NCBI GenBank assembly: GCA_038373865.1
Contig: JAXGGA010003012.1
Coordinates: 46,368 to 110,367 of the forward strand
Direction of reading: 5' to 3'
DNA from: Uloborus plumipes
Lineage: Eukaryota; Arthropoda; Arachnida; Araneae; Uloboridae
Length of the DNA: 64,000 nucleotides
The position numbers and the translations under genes were made by a program. Each line of letters starts with the position of its first letter. Position 1 is the first letter of the stretch. The notes beneath the pieces are model-generated. The model was not told where the DNA came from, did not search any database, and was given only the letters and a program-made list of their open reading frames with translations. This document shows positions 33,161-44,858 of the stretch, one piece after another.

Positions 33161-36100
33161 TTAGAGTTCCATGGCTTCTTCCGTTGTTCGTACTGTCGCT
33201 TGTACAACTTCCAAGGGAACAGTCACGGATGACAACACGGCTGTGGCTCCACGCTTGTAGCGATAAGTACCTTGCCTATAAAAGATATTGAATATCAAAA
33301 ATTTGGATATATACTTCATTACAAAACAATGCAAGTATTTAAAAATAAATATAGTACCTCTTCCAAGGGACGAAAAAAAGAATGTACATAAACTGTTGAA
33401 TTTATTGAAATCCAAGGTTATTTTTTTAACTAGTAAAAGTTTGTCTTGATATTGAAATGCAAAGAAACAAATTCTTGCTGATATTTACTGTCATGCTTTT
33501 TCCTATTTATAAACAGGGGTTCAACTCTGCTAAATAGTTTCCATGGCAAACTTTTTACAGAAAACTTAACATGTAATCACACTTTCATTTAGATTGTATT
33601 GCATTGTAAATTACATGACATGAAGCAAATCCATGTGAAGGGAAATACTTCAAAATAATTTCTATAAATTGCAGAACTTCATTCTAATAAATTGAGTAAA
33701 TTTTAATTTCAGGGGTGATAGTGACTTAACATTAAAAACCCTGAAAGTGAAAGGTAAAATGTAATAAAGCCTGAAATTTTTCTAATGCTCTATGTTTCAT
33801 TTGCAGGAACATCCTTAATGTAGTGAAGGATAGCGCACATTAGATATTTTTGGAGGCATGTTTTTGAAAAGGTCTTTTTTTTTTTTTTTTTTTGTTGGAG
33901 GGACATTCACATTATTTGCAAATGTTAATGGAATCAACATAAAATAGCAAATAGGAAGATAAATATTTCATACTCATTTAACTTGTTTAAGAAAATCAGG
34001 ACTTCAAGCCTCAAGAATGTAAAAGGGAAACTATTTAAGAATTGAATGTAAAAGCCCGTAACCTAGATGGTGGAAAAAAAAATCTACCTTATACAAAAAT
34101 GAACATTTGTAATGTTCAGCTCTTTTTCTCGCTAAGGAGGAAAGGGCGAAAATGAATAAGAGTCAAATCATGGAAAAGCATTCTGTGAAACCCTGAATAC
34201 TTATTTGGAAAACCCTGAAATCAGGGGTAGCCCCTGAAAACTACCACCCCTGTAAAATATATTTTTCAATTTCAATAATTCTGAAGTTTATGTAGTACAT
34301 TAGTAATATTTTCAATATTTAATCCTAAATGTTAATAAATCATGTTCATTATGATATTATACTGTGATAAGTACAAGGCATGCATTAATTCGAATAACCT
34401 AGAATAAGGAACTCTCTATTTGAGGGACAAAAATTTGTCCCCTTAGTGTTCGTTATTGAGAGGTTCTACTGTATATCAATCAGGTTATTTTTTGAGCATG
34501 CATGGTGAGAAATTAATTGCTAAAAATATTAATGATTATCTTATATTTTGAAAGCTTCGTAAAGTTTAATGATAAATGCATGTTATAAAAACCAAGTACA
34601 TGAAAACAAAATCAATATTTTAAAAATAAATGTTTATATTTTCGTGAATGTAAAAGATATTTTCACAAAAATAAAACTGTTGTACATAACAAATGAGCTA
34701 ATAGCTAAATTTACAATGAAGATAATCAAAAAACGTTTTTGGTTGCTTCAATTAGTTTTTTCAGGAGACAAAGAAAACATGATATATCCGATTGAACAAT
34801 ATAACACGGGGTTACTGTATTACTGTGAATTCAAATGTGTACATAATATACTTTTTTAAAAAAATCTTGATGCTTTGAAACATTAATGTTTTTCAATCCA
34901 CATTGCGCCCCTATACTATACATATACTTAGCTTGAACTCAACATTAAAATAAAAAATAAACAAACCTTTGTCCCTTCTGATTTGCTACATCATAGGGCC
35001 TAATGTATTCAGCTCCTTCCCGAGTAATTATACACATGTCGATGTTGCTTCCGGATCCCAAATCGTGAAATACACCTCCAGCCACTGCATCTCTAACCAA
35101 CTGCTGCCCTTCTTCCTTCTGCAACAGAGTGGTATTTTTGACATTAAGAGAAGTTTACAAGGGGACTAAAGAAACAGTTTGAGCTTTAAATGCTGTAAAT
35201 CAGCGTTTCCCAACTCGTGGTATGCGTACCATTGGTGGTACACGAGTAGCTAGTTGGTGGTATGGAAAAAATAATCAATAATTAATGGTGGACGTAAAAA
35301 ATAATTTAGTTAAAATCTATTATTTTCGTCCCATAATTCAGTAAAAAATATTTTAATTAATAATATTATACAGTTAGGTGTTGATGTGTGCAATCTATGA
35401 TGAAAAATCAGGCAATCAATATTGTTTATCTTTTAGAGTGCACTTTAATAATAATCAAAATGTACTTTGTATTTTTGTAATTTTCTGTTATTAAAACCAT
35501 TTATTACTAATAAAATGTAGTAAAATAGAAGATAAATGTAAAATTTTAAACAAACACATAGATATACATATATGTTACAGTTAGTTCAGTGTCTTCTTTT
35601 TCTGGCAATACGTTTAATTGGAATTTTTTCCATTATGTGATGCGAAAATATGGTCATCCTACAAAATGCTTAATGCAAATAAAAAACTAATTTGCTGGGA
35701 AAAAAACGAAATACAATCCATTTTTTTAAAGTGGTACAATTATGCATGATGTTCAACTGAGTGGTAGGCAAGCTAAAAGTGGTTGGGAAACATTGTTGTA
35801 AATGATGATTATTTGTGTATTGGAATCAGAAATAGTGAACTAATAACACATGAAGAAATACAGCTAAGTTTTTGTTACAAGTTTAGAGCATAATAACAGA
35901 AATGATGTGCTGACAGCAGAAAAGCAACTATGACAAGCACCCTTAAAAAAATGATTTTTTTCTAGAGTAGTGACAAGTCTTTTAAATGAACCCAGAAAAA
36001 ACTTATTTTCAAATGTCGGTTAATTTATATATGATACAAAAGTAAATGTATAAGCTAATTTGCATTTTTTATGGTGGTTTTGGTGTTTAGCGAGACAAAA

Positions 36101-39100
36101 TACTCCGGAAGTAAACATTTCCGAGTTAAATACATTTTTCATGTTGAGCAGTAAAAATGTATTCAATTACATTTATACTGCTCAACACGAAAAGTTATTT
36201 AAATTACCCAAACCTTATTTATAACTCTTAATAATTTTGCCTTAAAATTATTATTAGGGTTAATAATTTTAATTGTTCAGTTAATAATTAAATTTTAAAA
36301 TATTTTTTACTTTCAATGACAAAAAAAAAAGTGGAACTATAACAATTTTTCCCTTGATAGCATGTAATACTTAAAACTAACAAGAAATATGGGAAATTTT
36401 CAAGAACTTTTTCAAAATGTTTTAAACAAGCTGTTTTTTGAAATTGCTAGTCACTAGACAATTTAAAAATAAGTTTTGAGTATACTTTTATACTTTCCTG
36501 TTTTCACAATAGATAACATCTGCACTCTATATTTCAACTCACCGTTAGATTTGGTTTCCATCCTTTTTCAAAAACAGCCATGGCAGCAAGGGACCCAGAT
36601 CCCATAGTAACATAAGGCAATTTCATAGTAGATCCATGAGGTGCCAGGGAAAATAGATGTGCACCATTTGTATCCACACCTCCGAGAATCAACGCTGCAC
36701 CAATATAGCCTTGATATCTGGAAGGATTACATGAAATACTTTATGTTAGAGGTATGACATCAATGTTGATGAGTAAAAATAAACGATGTTTAAAAAGTAC
36801 AAATAAATACGATTAAAAAGAGAGAAGCAAACCCAGCAAACAGCTGTCGGGGCTATAAACTGCAAGCCGCATCATCAGTGCATAAAAATAAAAAGACAGG
36901 TTCACATGCCAAAGACTGACAAGTGAACCTGAAATTTAAGTATTTGGACCATTTGTCCTTCTTATGTGAATGCAAAAGGAGACAGGTTATTCCTAATTTT
37001 ATTTCTTTTGAATGTAATTTATCACAGTCGATGCCGGTTGATAAAACTTTGCTTGCAGTTTAGAGCCCCGAAACAGCTGTTTGCTGAGTTTTTAAACTCT
37101 TTTTAATCGTATTTATTTGTACTTTTTAAACATTGTCTATTTTTACTCATTTCATAATAGTACAAAGTTTTGACTGCTGTTTTACAATCAATGTTGATGT
37201 TTGGTAATGCTCGAGACTAAAAAATTTGATAGTGATTAGTGGCCAGTAAGCCCAAAAGAGTTAATGGCCACTTTGATGCTGTCAGTGGCCACTTCGAGCC
37301 ACGCTCCAAATATAATCTCGCTCCACCTCGTTCATTTAAACATGCAATTCACAACATAATGTTCATACATATACCTTAATCTATAATTTAAGCAAAACAT
37401 TTTCATTTATTTATTCATAAAAGAAATAACGTCTTTTGGGAAAAAAAAAAGTTGAAATTATAAACATTTTCTGAAAAATGAACTTAATTCATTTTAAAAT
37501 CAGAAAATAAAACACATTATTACAGTAAAACAAATTAATAACCTTCATACTTGAAGTTGAATAAGTTTATTTAATTTGCTGATGAGTTGCATAGTTTTAA
37601 TTATCTTTGTCTGACACTATTTTTCCTACAAAGTTTCATTGCTTTTTCTGGACTGAATTTAGAAAATCTTAACCCTGATATTTTTATCTTCAAACAAGAT
37701 GTTATAGAGGGTCTTTTTTAAAACATCAATTCAATGTAGTATTCAAAAACTATCTAAAAAATTTACAAACCAAAAATAATAAATGTTCGTAAAGTAACCT
37801 CACCAAGAAGAAACTAAAGCAATAAATGGAGCCATTTTGAAAGAAACTTGGTATTTCCTTCATTTTCAATACATAAAGCTTTTTTTTTAAATATAAATTT
37901 CCAAAATCATTCACATTCCGCTTTTAGGTGCTGAATTTTGTGTATTTTTTGGCTTAGTTTTGTGTTTCTTTGATAACACTGCTCCTAAATAGTCCTAACA
38001 AGAACTAGTTAGGACTACTTGGAAGCAGTGTTTAAGCTGAGTTTAAAAGTTCTTTAGCAAGAAAGCTAAAATTGGAGAGTTTAGCAAAATGCTAAAATGT
38101 CAAAGGTTAATGAATAGAAAATGTTTTTGCATATCTTTTTAGCTGCCTATATGTGTTTCATCTACTGTTGTAAGCTAAATTCAAAATTCTGCCATGGCAT
38201 TTTTAAATAAACAAATTTACAGTATTTAAAATGAAAAATTCAGAGTTATACCAAACATAGTGAGAACAAATGTTTTTTAAAATGCCAATAATACATTTAT
38301 CAGGGGTAACATAATATCATTAAGACGATATATTGTTGACCTCGATAGCAATTTTTATATGTTGTCTAAGATTTATAATATTAGTTCGATATTGCCATGC
38401 TTGCTTCCTCTCGAGTGATGTATTGTTTTTCGTTCTTATTATATTGGAGCAAAAGAGCACCTTGCTTCATTTTCATAATTTAGATAGCATTTTGCCATTT
38501 TGCAAAAAATGCTACCGTAGCGGAAACCCTGTTTGGAAGCACGAACTTTCTTACTATTAAAAACTAACGAGTGCTGATTCAGTTGAAATTCATATAATAG
38601 TTCCAGCATTAGACAAAACCTTTAGCACAACTCTATATAAACTTTATAAGCTATCTTTAATCGTAGGCAGCAAGATTCTGACTACTACTGGCAGCGGTTT
38701 GGACTTGTTGCAAAAGTTTTCCTGAGGTTGAAGAGGGAATTTGCAGGACACAAGAGTGCCTTTTTGGATGGGAATAGATTTCGAAAAAGATCCCAACCGA
38801 TGTTTTAACCGCTTTAAGCATTTTACCAATTTTTAGCTATAAAGTGGAAAATACCTAAAAAGGTACTGCTTCAACAAGCGATTCGCCGTACACACAGGAA
38901 CCACTCGATCTGTTGCTAAGCGGTGCAATTCTAGTTGAGAAGAGATCATATTAGTCGTCATATCTGTATCTGCAGCAGTTCCAGCACCACAACAGCTGAA
39001 ACGATACACATTTCCATTAATGATGCTTTTTATATGTTTTGTTTAAATTTAAAATATGGAAAAATCTTTTTGGAGCAATAACCAATTCCATAAATATAAT

Positions 39101-42100
39101 TTTCAATGAAACACCTCATGAAAATTCAATTAGCAGCATAATTTCTGGAGTTCCATCACAACCAACAAAATTTAAAACCTCATCAAGCTTGTTGTAACGT
39201 GATTTTACTGTATAATATTTGCAAAAATGCTCAATTTTTATTAGAATCAAACTTTTTTGCATAAAAACCATTTACGTTAGTAAATATAAAACAAAAAGTT
39301 TGAATGAAAATCAGTAGAAATAATAATAAATTAAAACAGCTCATTATGAAATTAACATTTCACTCTTGCTCAAGAGCATGTTGATCTTCTAGGATCATAA
39401 ACATAAAATAGTAAGGCTAACTCAGAAACTTTAAGATTATAACACATTTTAATAATAATATTAAATGAAAAGTACATATGTAAACTTGAATGAATTCTGA
39501 AAAATGTATTTCAAAATCTACACGGGAATACAGAAAAGCACTTACTACATATTTGGGGCTAAGTAATGAATTTTTGCACAATTTTTATCAGCAATCGTAG
39601 AGTCGCTCGTTGCTCTAGTATCAGCTCCCAAAATGACACCATCCTGAATTAAAAAAAAAAAAAAAAAAAGTTTAGTATTGGACACCTGGTGGCAGAATTT
39701 TTTTCAGCGTTTTGCGTCAAATTTTCTAGAACCAATTTCTTTCCGCAACACTAGAATATTCTTCAAAAATAAATATATATGCTATCTTCTTACAGGAACA
39801 CAGGGTGTTTAAATTTATAAAAATGTTAACATTAATACTATAGATTCATAGGTTTTTTTTTTCTGGTGGCTGTTTTATATTCTTTTTCTTAGCCTTTTAT
39901 TTCCTCCCAACCATAAAAATCTTTCTGCACACTGTCTCCCTGACTGGCAGCTTTCAGCCACAGAGATTGGACCTGACAAAGGAAATCGCTTGAATATGCA
40001 CGCACAGCAATATGTTGAAAGTTTTGCAATTATTCTTGAGGACAAAATAAAATAGCTCAAAACATATTCATTTTAACATATCCATATATGTCTCTGACTA
40101 ACATATTCATTCGAAATTTAATGAATAATAGCACAATTGCTTCAGAGGCATAGGGAGAGGGGGTGGGGGCTGAGAGGACTGTAGCCCCCTCTAAAATAGA
40201 AAATACAAAAATGGTTTACTTTTTTACTCAATATTCTTGCTTGAATGATTTTCTTTATTTTAATGGAAAAAAATGTTACTAAATGTTTTATTTTATTTAT
40301 GTCAACTAAACTGTTCTACCACAATATTTAAGTTACTTAAATTTTTGTCCGAAATTGATTTAGTATTTAGTGAACTTCCCGTATATTTTTTCTTTGTTTG
40401 GAAGTAATGGTTTTGAAGAATTTCACTTTTCAAACAGTTAAAAATGAATTGTTTATTTTTAATAAATTCTGATTAATGCTTATGATGTAGTTGAGGTGAA
40501 TGTAAAATAGAAAAATTAGAATGTGTTGAATCAGCAAATAGGCAGAACACGTGCACCATTAACTTGACAATTCTTCACATTCAAATTTATGCAACAAGCC
40601 TGTAGTTGCAGGACAAGGAAAGAATTGTTGTTGGGGTGGGGGGGGGGGAGACAGGCATTTATGGGGGTAATATATATTACACACAGGGACCGCACTAAAA
40701 GTTTTAAGTTGTTAGCCAGTAAATTAGCCAAACTTTAAAAGTCTTAGCCAAAGAATTGAAATTATTTTTCTTCCATAATACAATACATATAATTTTTTCC
40801 CCCCAGTGAAGATTTCTGAGAATTTTCGTTCGCCAACACTTTAGCCACATTAGAATTTCTTTCGCCGAATTTTCGATTTCATCTCATTTGGCGAGGTGGC
40901 AAATGCTTAGCGCGGTCCCTGACACATATAAGGATCAACCCCAGTTTTAAACTCTAGATGCACCATGGTCAGCCCCCTCCAAAAAAAATTATGGCTATAC
41001 TACTGAATTACTTGTAGAATCGTTGTGATATAGATAGCCGCATAAAATAAGGGGGATTTTTGAGGATAGTTAATAGTACAAGTTGCTCCACCTACTGCAA
41101 TTTTTTCTTATTAAGTTTACATGTGGTTCTTTTAAAATGTTTTTAGGATCCCTTATAGCTGATTCATCTACTATAAAGCACAGAAATATCATGTACCAAT
41201 TTAGTGTGAAAACATTTTCAGCCAATTAAATACTTGAACAGTGAACAACTGCATATATTTTTATTAAAATGTAATAATTAGGAGTTATATGAGTTACTTA
41301 CCTTGTAAATAATTCCGACAATTGTAGTTCCAGTCTTAGTAGCTTTTGGAACGGGAAAGCCTTTTGATTCCAAAAGGGAATTTCTAAAATTAATTATAAT
41401 TCATTAATAAAACACAATGCAAATTAAAAAAATAAGACAATGTAATAATGCACAAATGAACAGGAAAGCTGCATACATGTGTTTCGGCACTTTTGCAAGG
41501 AACGCCTTTTCAATGCAAATAATTTACACTATGGATTTGAGCATTATTACCTGACATATGATTTCTCTAGGCCCCCCCCCCCCCTTTTACTACAACAGAA
41601 CTTTCTTATTTCTTTATTAAATTTCATGATTTACTACTCACTTTAAAGCTTATCGTTATGTCCATTGACGAAAATCAACCCCTTTCCTAATAATGTTTTT
41701 TGTGTCAAAAAACTCGTGTTTCTTTTGTTTTGTATTAAACTGAATTTTAATGAATAAGCATTCTAAAACGAAGATGCAGTGGCGTGGTTCAGTAGAGTGT
41801 TGCGTTAGGAACGTGAAGATTGCAGGTTTGATCCTGCTATGTAGGTTTTGTTGATGTTGCTTTTGGTTGACTTTTTTTTAACGAGCAAATTTTGGTCAAA
41901 ATTTCCAAGAATATATAACCTAAACTCATTGCAGAATTTTAAACCAGTTTTTCTCTCACATTACAACCGGAAAAGTAAATGTTTCTTTTAGCATGAATAA
42001 TATTTTTTACAGATGCTTTTTTTTTGTTTACATTCATAAAAAAAAACAAAAGTAAGACATGATATCATTGTATTTTTATTCAGCAAAAAATAGTAATTTA

Positions 42101-43169
42101 CTATGTGCCTGTTTTTAAAAAAATTACTGTTTTGCGGGAGTCAGCTAGTGATTTATAATATTTTATTTTTCAAGTACAAAGTCATTACTTTTTACAATAC
42201 AAATTATTAACTTAAAAAAGTAATTAATAGCAATTCTATTTAGCATTAACATAAAAACTTGCATTTGTCTGAACTATTTTATCAAAATGACGTAATTCTA
42301 TAAGTGAATTTAAAATTTATCTTACACTTTAACAAAAAATATTATTGGATGACAGTAAAACCTTGATTATTCACAACTTTCATTTAAAGTTCTGTTGAAC
42401 AAAGTTCATTTTTTCATCAATATACATTGGACTTGTCATAGTTAATCATCACTTCTCTTATTAGAGCAAAAAAACCTATGGGAAGTTTTAAAGATATCTA
42501 AAGATTCTTACAATAATTGTTCCATTCTTTAGATTGATAAATTATCAAAAGACATTTAGCCAAAGTTGGTTCATGTATTTAAATAATTTAGCTGAATTGC
42601 TTAAAGTTTAACACTGATTGTTGGTTAATTGTTAATAATACAATAGTTAGTTTCTAAAAATTGGCAGAACCTTAGGCTGAAAAATCTGAACGAAAAATGA
42701 ACAATTTGTGTTTTTTTGAAGAGACTGATATTTTCACGATTATACAAGCTTTTAATCATGTGCAACAATTCTACATTTAAAGCGCAGTTCAAGCCATTCT
42801 TTCTACTTGCATTTGTTCTTAGTTATAGTAGTATCTGGCTTTGGGACGGAAACTTGGTCAAAATGTATGACCTCCGACATATTTAAAGCATTCTTTCAAA
42901 ATACTTTTTATAAATACATCTGGTATACTTTCATATTTCTAATAAAATAATAAAATTAGTATTTTAAGGAATCAAACACAATAGGATAAGTGCAGAAGGA
43001 AAGACGAAACGAAATGCATCGCACGAGCCTTTCTCCCGTGAAATATTTCAATTCAATAAAACATGAATAATTATCCAAACTATTGAAATTAAACTAGAAT
43101 AACTTACCTAAAACAATTATCAAATTTAAAACCAGGCGCCGGAAGATTTGCACAAACTTCAGCAGCCAT
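33161..43169 (-). CDS. PSMB7: Proteasome subunit beta type-7 (20S core beta2, trypsin-like), complete
   Basis: Beta2 is one of the three proteolytic subunits of the 20S proteasome core and cuts after basic residues. Seven minus-strand exons: 43169-43108, 41383-41302, 39643-39546, 38995-38855, 36717-36543, 35118-34967, 33275-33161 (TAA at 33163-33161). They total 825 nt, 274 residues, close to the human 277. The propeptide (residues 1-39) ends KTG before Thr40, the mature catalytic Thr1 (TTIVG). Asp56 and Lys72 correspond to mature Asp17 and Lys33; Gly84 and Asp92 correspond to Gly45 and Asp53, the acidic pocket that gives trypsin-like specificity. Conserved [40 protein letters not shown] and DLGSGSNID segments are all present. 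The ATG opens [19 protein letters not shown], matching the family N-terminus, which settles the start. Donors after exons 4 (GTATTT) and 6 (GTTTGT) are weak, but the frame requires them. Confidence 0.97.
33276..34966. other. PSMB7 intron 6
   Basis: No exon. T tract near 33873-33891; GAGAGGTTCTACTGTA near 34456 and CGGGGTTACTGTA near 34807 look like ends of degraded pogo-type MITEs. Confidence 0.4.
35201..35795. mobile_element. Non-autonomous hAT element, 595 bp, PSMB7 intron 5
   Basis: Left end CAGCGTTTCCCAAC is mirrored by GTTGGGAAACATTG. Flanking 8-mers CTGTAAAT (35193-35200) and TTGTAAAT (35796-35803) agree at seven of eight positions. No coding capacity remains. Confidence 0.88.
35804..36542. 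other. Rest of PSMB7 intron 5
   Basis: AT-rich; near 36130-36200 TACATTTTTCATGTTGAGCAGT is followed by an inverted, diverged copy (ACTGCTCAACACGAAAAGTT), a small hairpin. Nothing else is recognised. Confidence 0.45.
36759..37199. mobile_element. Foldback element with 13 bp flanking repeats, PSMB7 intron 4
   Basis: Direct repeats ATCAATGTTGATG lie at 36759-36771 and 37187-37199. Between them are long inverted arms: AAAAAGTACAAATAAATACG and CAAACAGCTGTCGGGGCT on the left, with their complements around 37060-37135 on the right. An inner hairpin (CAGGTTCAC...GTGAACCTG) lies near 36897-36932. Thirteen bases is long for a DNA transposon duplication. Confidence 0.75.
37200..38854. other. Rest of PSMB7 intron 4
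   Basis: No exon or known element, apart from a hairpin at 37977-38030 (CACTGCTCCTAAATAGTCC with its near complement). Confidence 0.45.
40143..41005. mobile_element. hAT element, 863 bp, PSMB7 intron 2, with nested MITE
   Basis: The outer ends are CAGAGGCATAGGGAGAGGGG and TGGCTATACTACTG. Flanks AATTGCTT (40135-40142) and AATTACTT (41006-41013) match at seven of eight bases. The family A MITE at 40684-40921 sits inside it. Confidence 0.75.
40684..40921. mobile_element. hAT-like MITE, family A copy 2 (nested)
   Basis: Starts CAGGGACCGCACTAAAAG and ends CTTAGCGCGGTCCCTG, near-perfect inverted ends. The interior matches 973-1155. The flanking 8-mers do not match, so the duplication has decayed or the boundary is slightly off. 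Confidence 0.75.
41384..43107. other. PSMB7 intron 1
   Basis: Contains the dispersed GGAACGCCTTTTCAATGCA motif (about 41500), a C-tract (41573-41584) and a tRNA-like SINE head (41776-41850). No exon is seen. Confidence 0.5.
41776..41850 (+). repeat. tRNA-derived SINE head
   Basis: The A box GTGGTTCAGTAGAGTG and B box GGTTTGATCCTGC are spaced about 36 bases apart, as in tRNA-promoted SINEs. The stems are incomplete, so it is not a functional tRNA. Confidence 0.6.
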
Positions 43170-43518
43170 GATGACAGTCCTGAATTGAAGTTGCCACAAT
43201 TTAAGCCAAAATATTTTTTGTTGAGCAGTGGAAAAGAAAAGGCTGAACTTGATCACTCTTTTCATGAGACGAGCGTCAGCAAGATAAGCATTTTCTTTCC
43301 TAATCAGAAAACACAGGTGGAAAATTATTTTCTTTTAATTTATCACTTTTCTTAGCACTCTTTAACAATCGTGAGTCTGTAGAAGCCTCTCGTATAGCCT
43401 ACGCACGAGTCTCATGTATGTATGCGTGTGATTATTAAATAAAATGTGTTTCTTTAAGGATAGAACCATGGATAGAACGCATATTAGCGGATCAAGCGGA
43501 TCCTTATATCTCGATGAA

Positions 43519-43716
43519 GGCAGGAATTTAAGTAAAACACGGACGATCGCAACTCACCAATGCAATCGCAAATTCCCAAATTTGGATCCAAGTGAAACGT
43601 TACAATCGCTACAAGATTCGATTCCAACGTAATTCGACTTCCAGTAGCGATTGCAATTTTGGTCTATTGCGATCGCCTCGAAGCGATTGCAATGGTGTTT
43701 CACTTGAATTCGGCCC
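43519..43716. mobile_element. Inverted-repeat MITE, family C copy 2
   Basis: Shares GGCAGGAATT, AAACACGGACGATC and GCAATCGCAAATTCCCAAAT with the copy at 31740-32051 and ends GTGTTTCACTTGAATTC. It is shorter (198 bp), and lies about 350 bases upstream of the PSMB7 start codon, in or near its promoter. Confidence 0.75.
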
Positions 43717-44185
43717 AAAGCCAAGCTTCTCTAGTGATATTCGATGCCTTGATTAATTTCTTGAATGCACGATAGATGGCGTCACTATTACCCCTTCATT
43801 CTGTGTGATCTCTTTCAAATTTATTTTTTGTGATCAGAAATTTTTTTTAAGCATAGCTTACCAGGTGGCTAGCTATTTAAAAATTGCAAATAATGAAAAA
43901 AAAATCAAAAATCTTTAGAATAGTTAAAGAAAATGCTGCAATTGTGCAAATTTTTTTTCGTAACCTAGGGCCAGCCCAGTTGGGCCCAGAGCCTGCTGCT
44001 GGTCGTAGCATTTGTATTTATAATTTACGGGTATCTCTCAAAAAGAAAAGTTACTGATAGGTCAAAAGGCCCCATTTAAGTATTAGATAAAAAAATAATA
44101 CGAAATGAAGCTGATTTTTAAGCTTTTGCCAAAAAGTTTTTTTTTTCCCGAAAAGAAAAATCACTTACCTAAATTTTCCCTATTC

Positions 44186-44187
<2 letters not shown>

Positions 44188-44226
<39 letters not shown>
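44188..44226. repeat. Poly(A) tract
   Basis: About 39 A residues, followed by GAAGAAGAA. Confidence 0.9.
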
Positions 44227-44228
<2 letters not shown>

Positions 44229-44361
44229 AGAAGAATTTTGACATCTTGAATCCTAATTGTGTTCTTCCCAAGCACAAATTGCGATAGGTGTCTGTGTAGT
44301 CGTTCAAAAATGTGTATATGCAAGCATGCGTGTAGTTTTTAACTTCAAACTTCAACCAAAT

Positions 44362-44858
44362 CAAGGGCGGATACAAGGGAGGGGCGATGGGGGCGATCGC
44401 CCCTCCCTTGAGAGACTCTTCTCCAGCTGTTTTTCGACTTTGAAGTTCAAAAATGGCAATTTTAGATGATCATCGATGATACTATGAGGAGTGGTTGGGA
44501 TTCGGGGCTCTGATCTGGAATTTTTTCGAAATTGAAGACCGAAACATTTGTAATAAACATGTGTCAACCAGGATATGTGGTAAAAAAAAGGGGGCAAGTA
44601 GAAAACTAAAACCAATCGCCCAAGGGCGGATCCAGCTTCTGGCTAAGGAGGGGGTCATTTTCGGAAAGGGGGGGGTCAAAGTGCAATTTTTGGGCAAAAA
44701 TGGGGGGTTTTGGCAATTTTTTTGTAATATAGGTACCAAAAATGCAATTTTTCGCTATATTTTGTCGGTTAAGGGGGGGGTCATGACCCCCATGACCCCC
44801 CCTCTGGATCCGCGCCTGCAATCGCCCCTCCCTTTGAACATTTCTGGATCCGCCCTTG
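44362..44858. mobile_element. hAT MITE (outer), 497 bp with perfect 8 bp duplication
   Basis: Ends CAAGGGCGGATACAAGGG and TCTGGATCCGCCCTTG are flanked by perfect AACCAAAT duplications (44354-44361 and 44859-44866). It carries another member of the same family inside. Confidence 0.95.
44621..44818. mobile_element. hAT MITE (inner), 198 bp, nested with perfect duplication
   Basis: Starts CAAGGGCGGATCCAGCTTC and ends CTGGATCCGCGCCTG, with CAATCGCC at both 44613-44620 and 44819-44826. It interrupts the outer element at 44362-44858 and is related to it by its ends. Confidence 0.95.
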
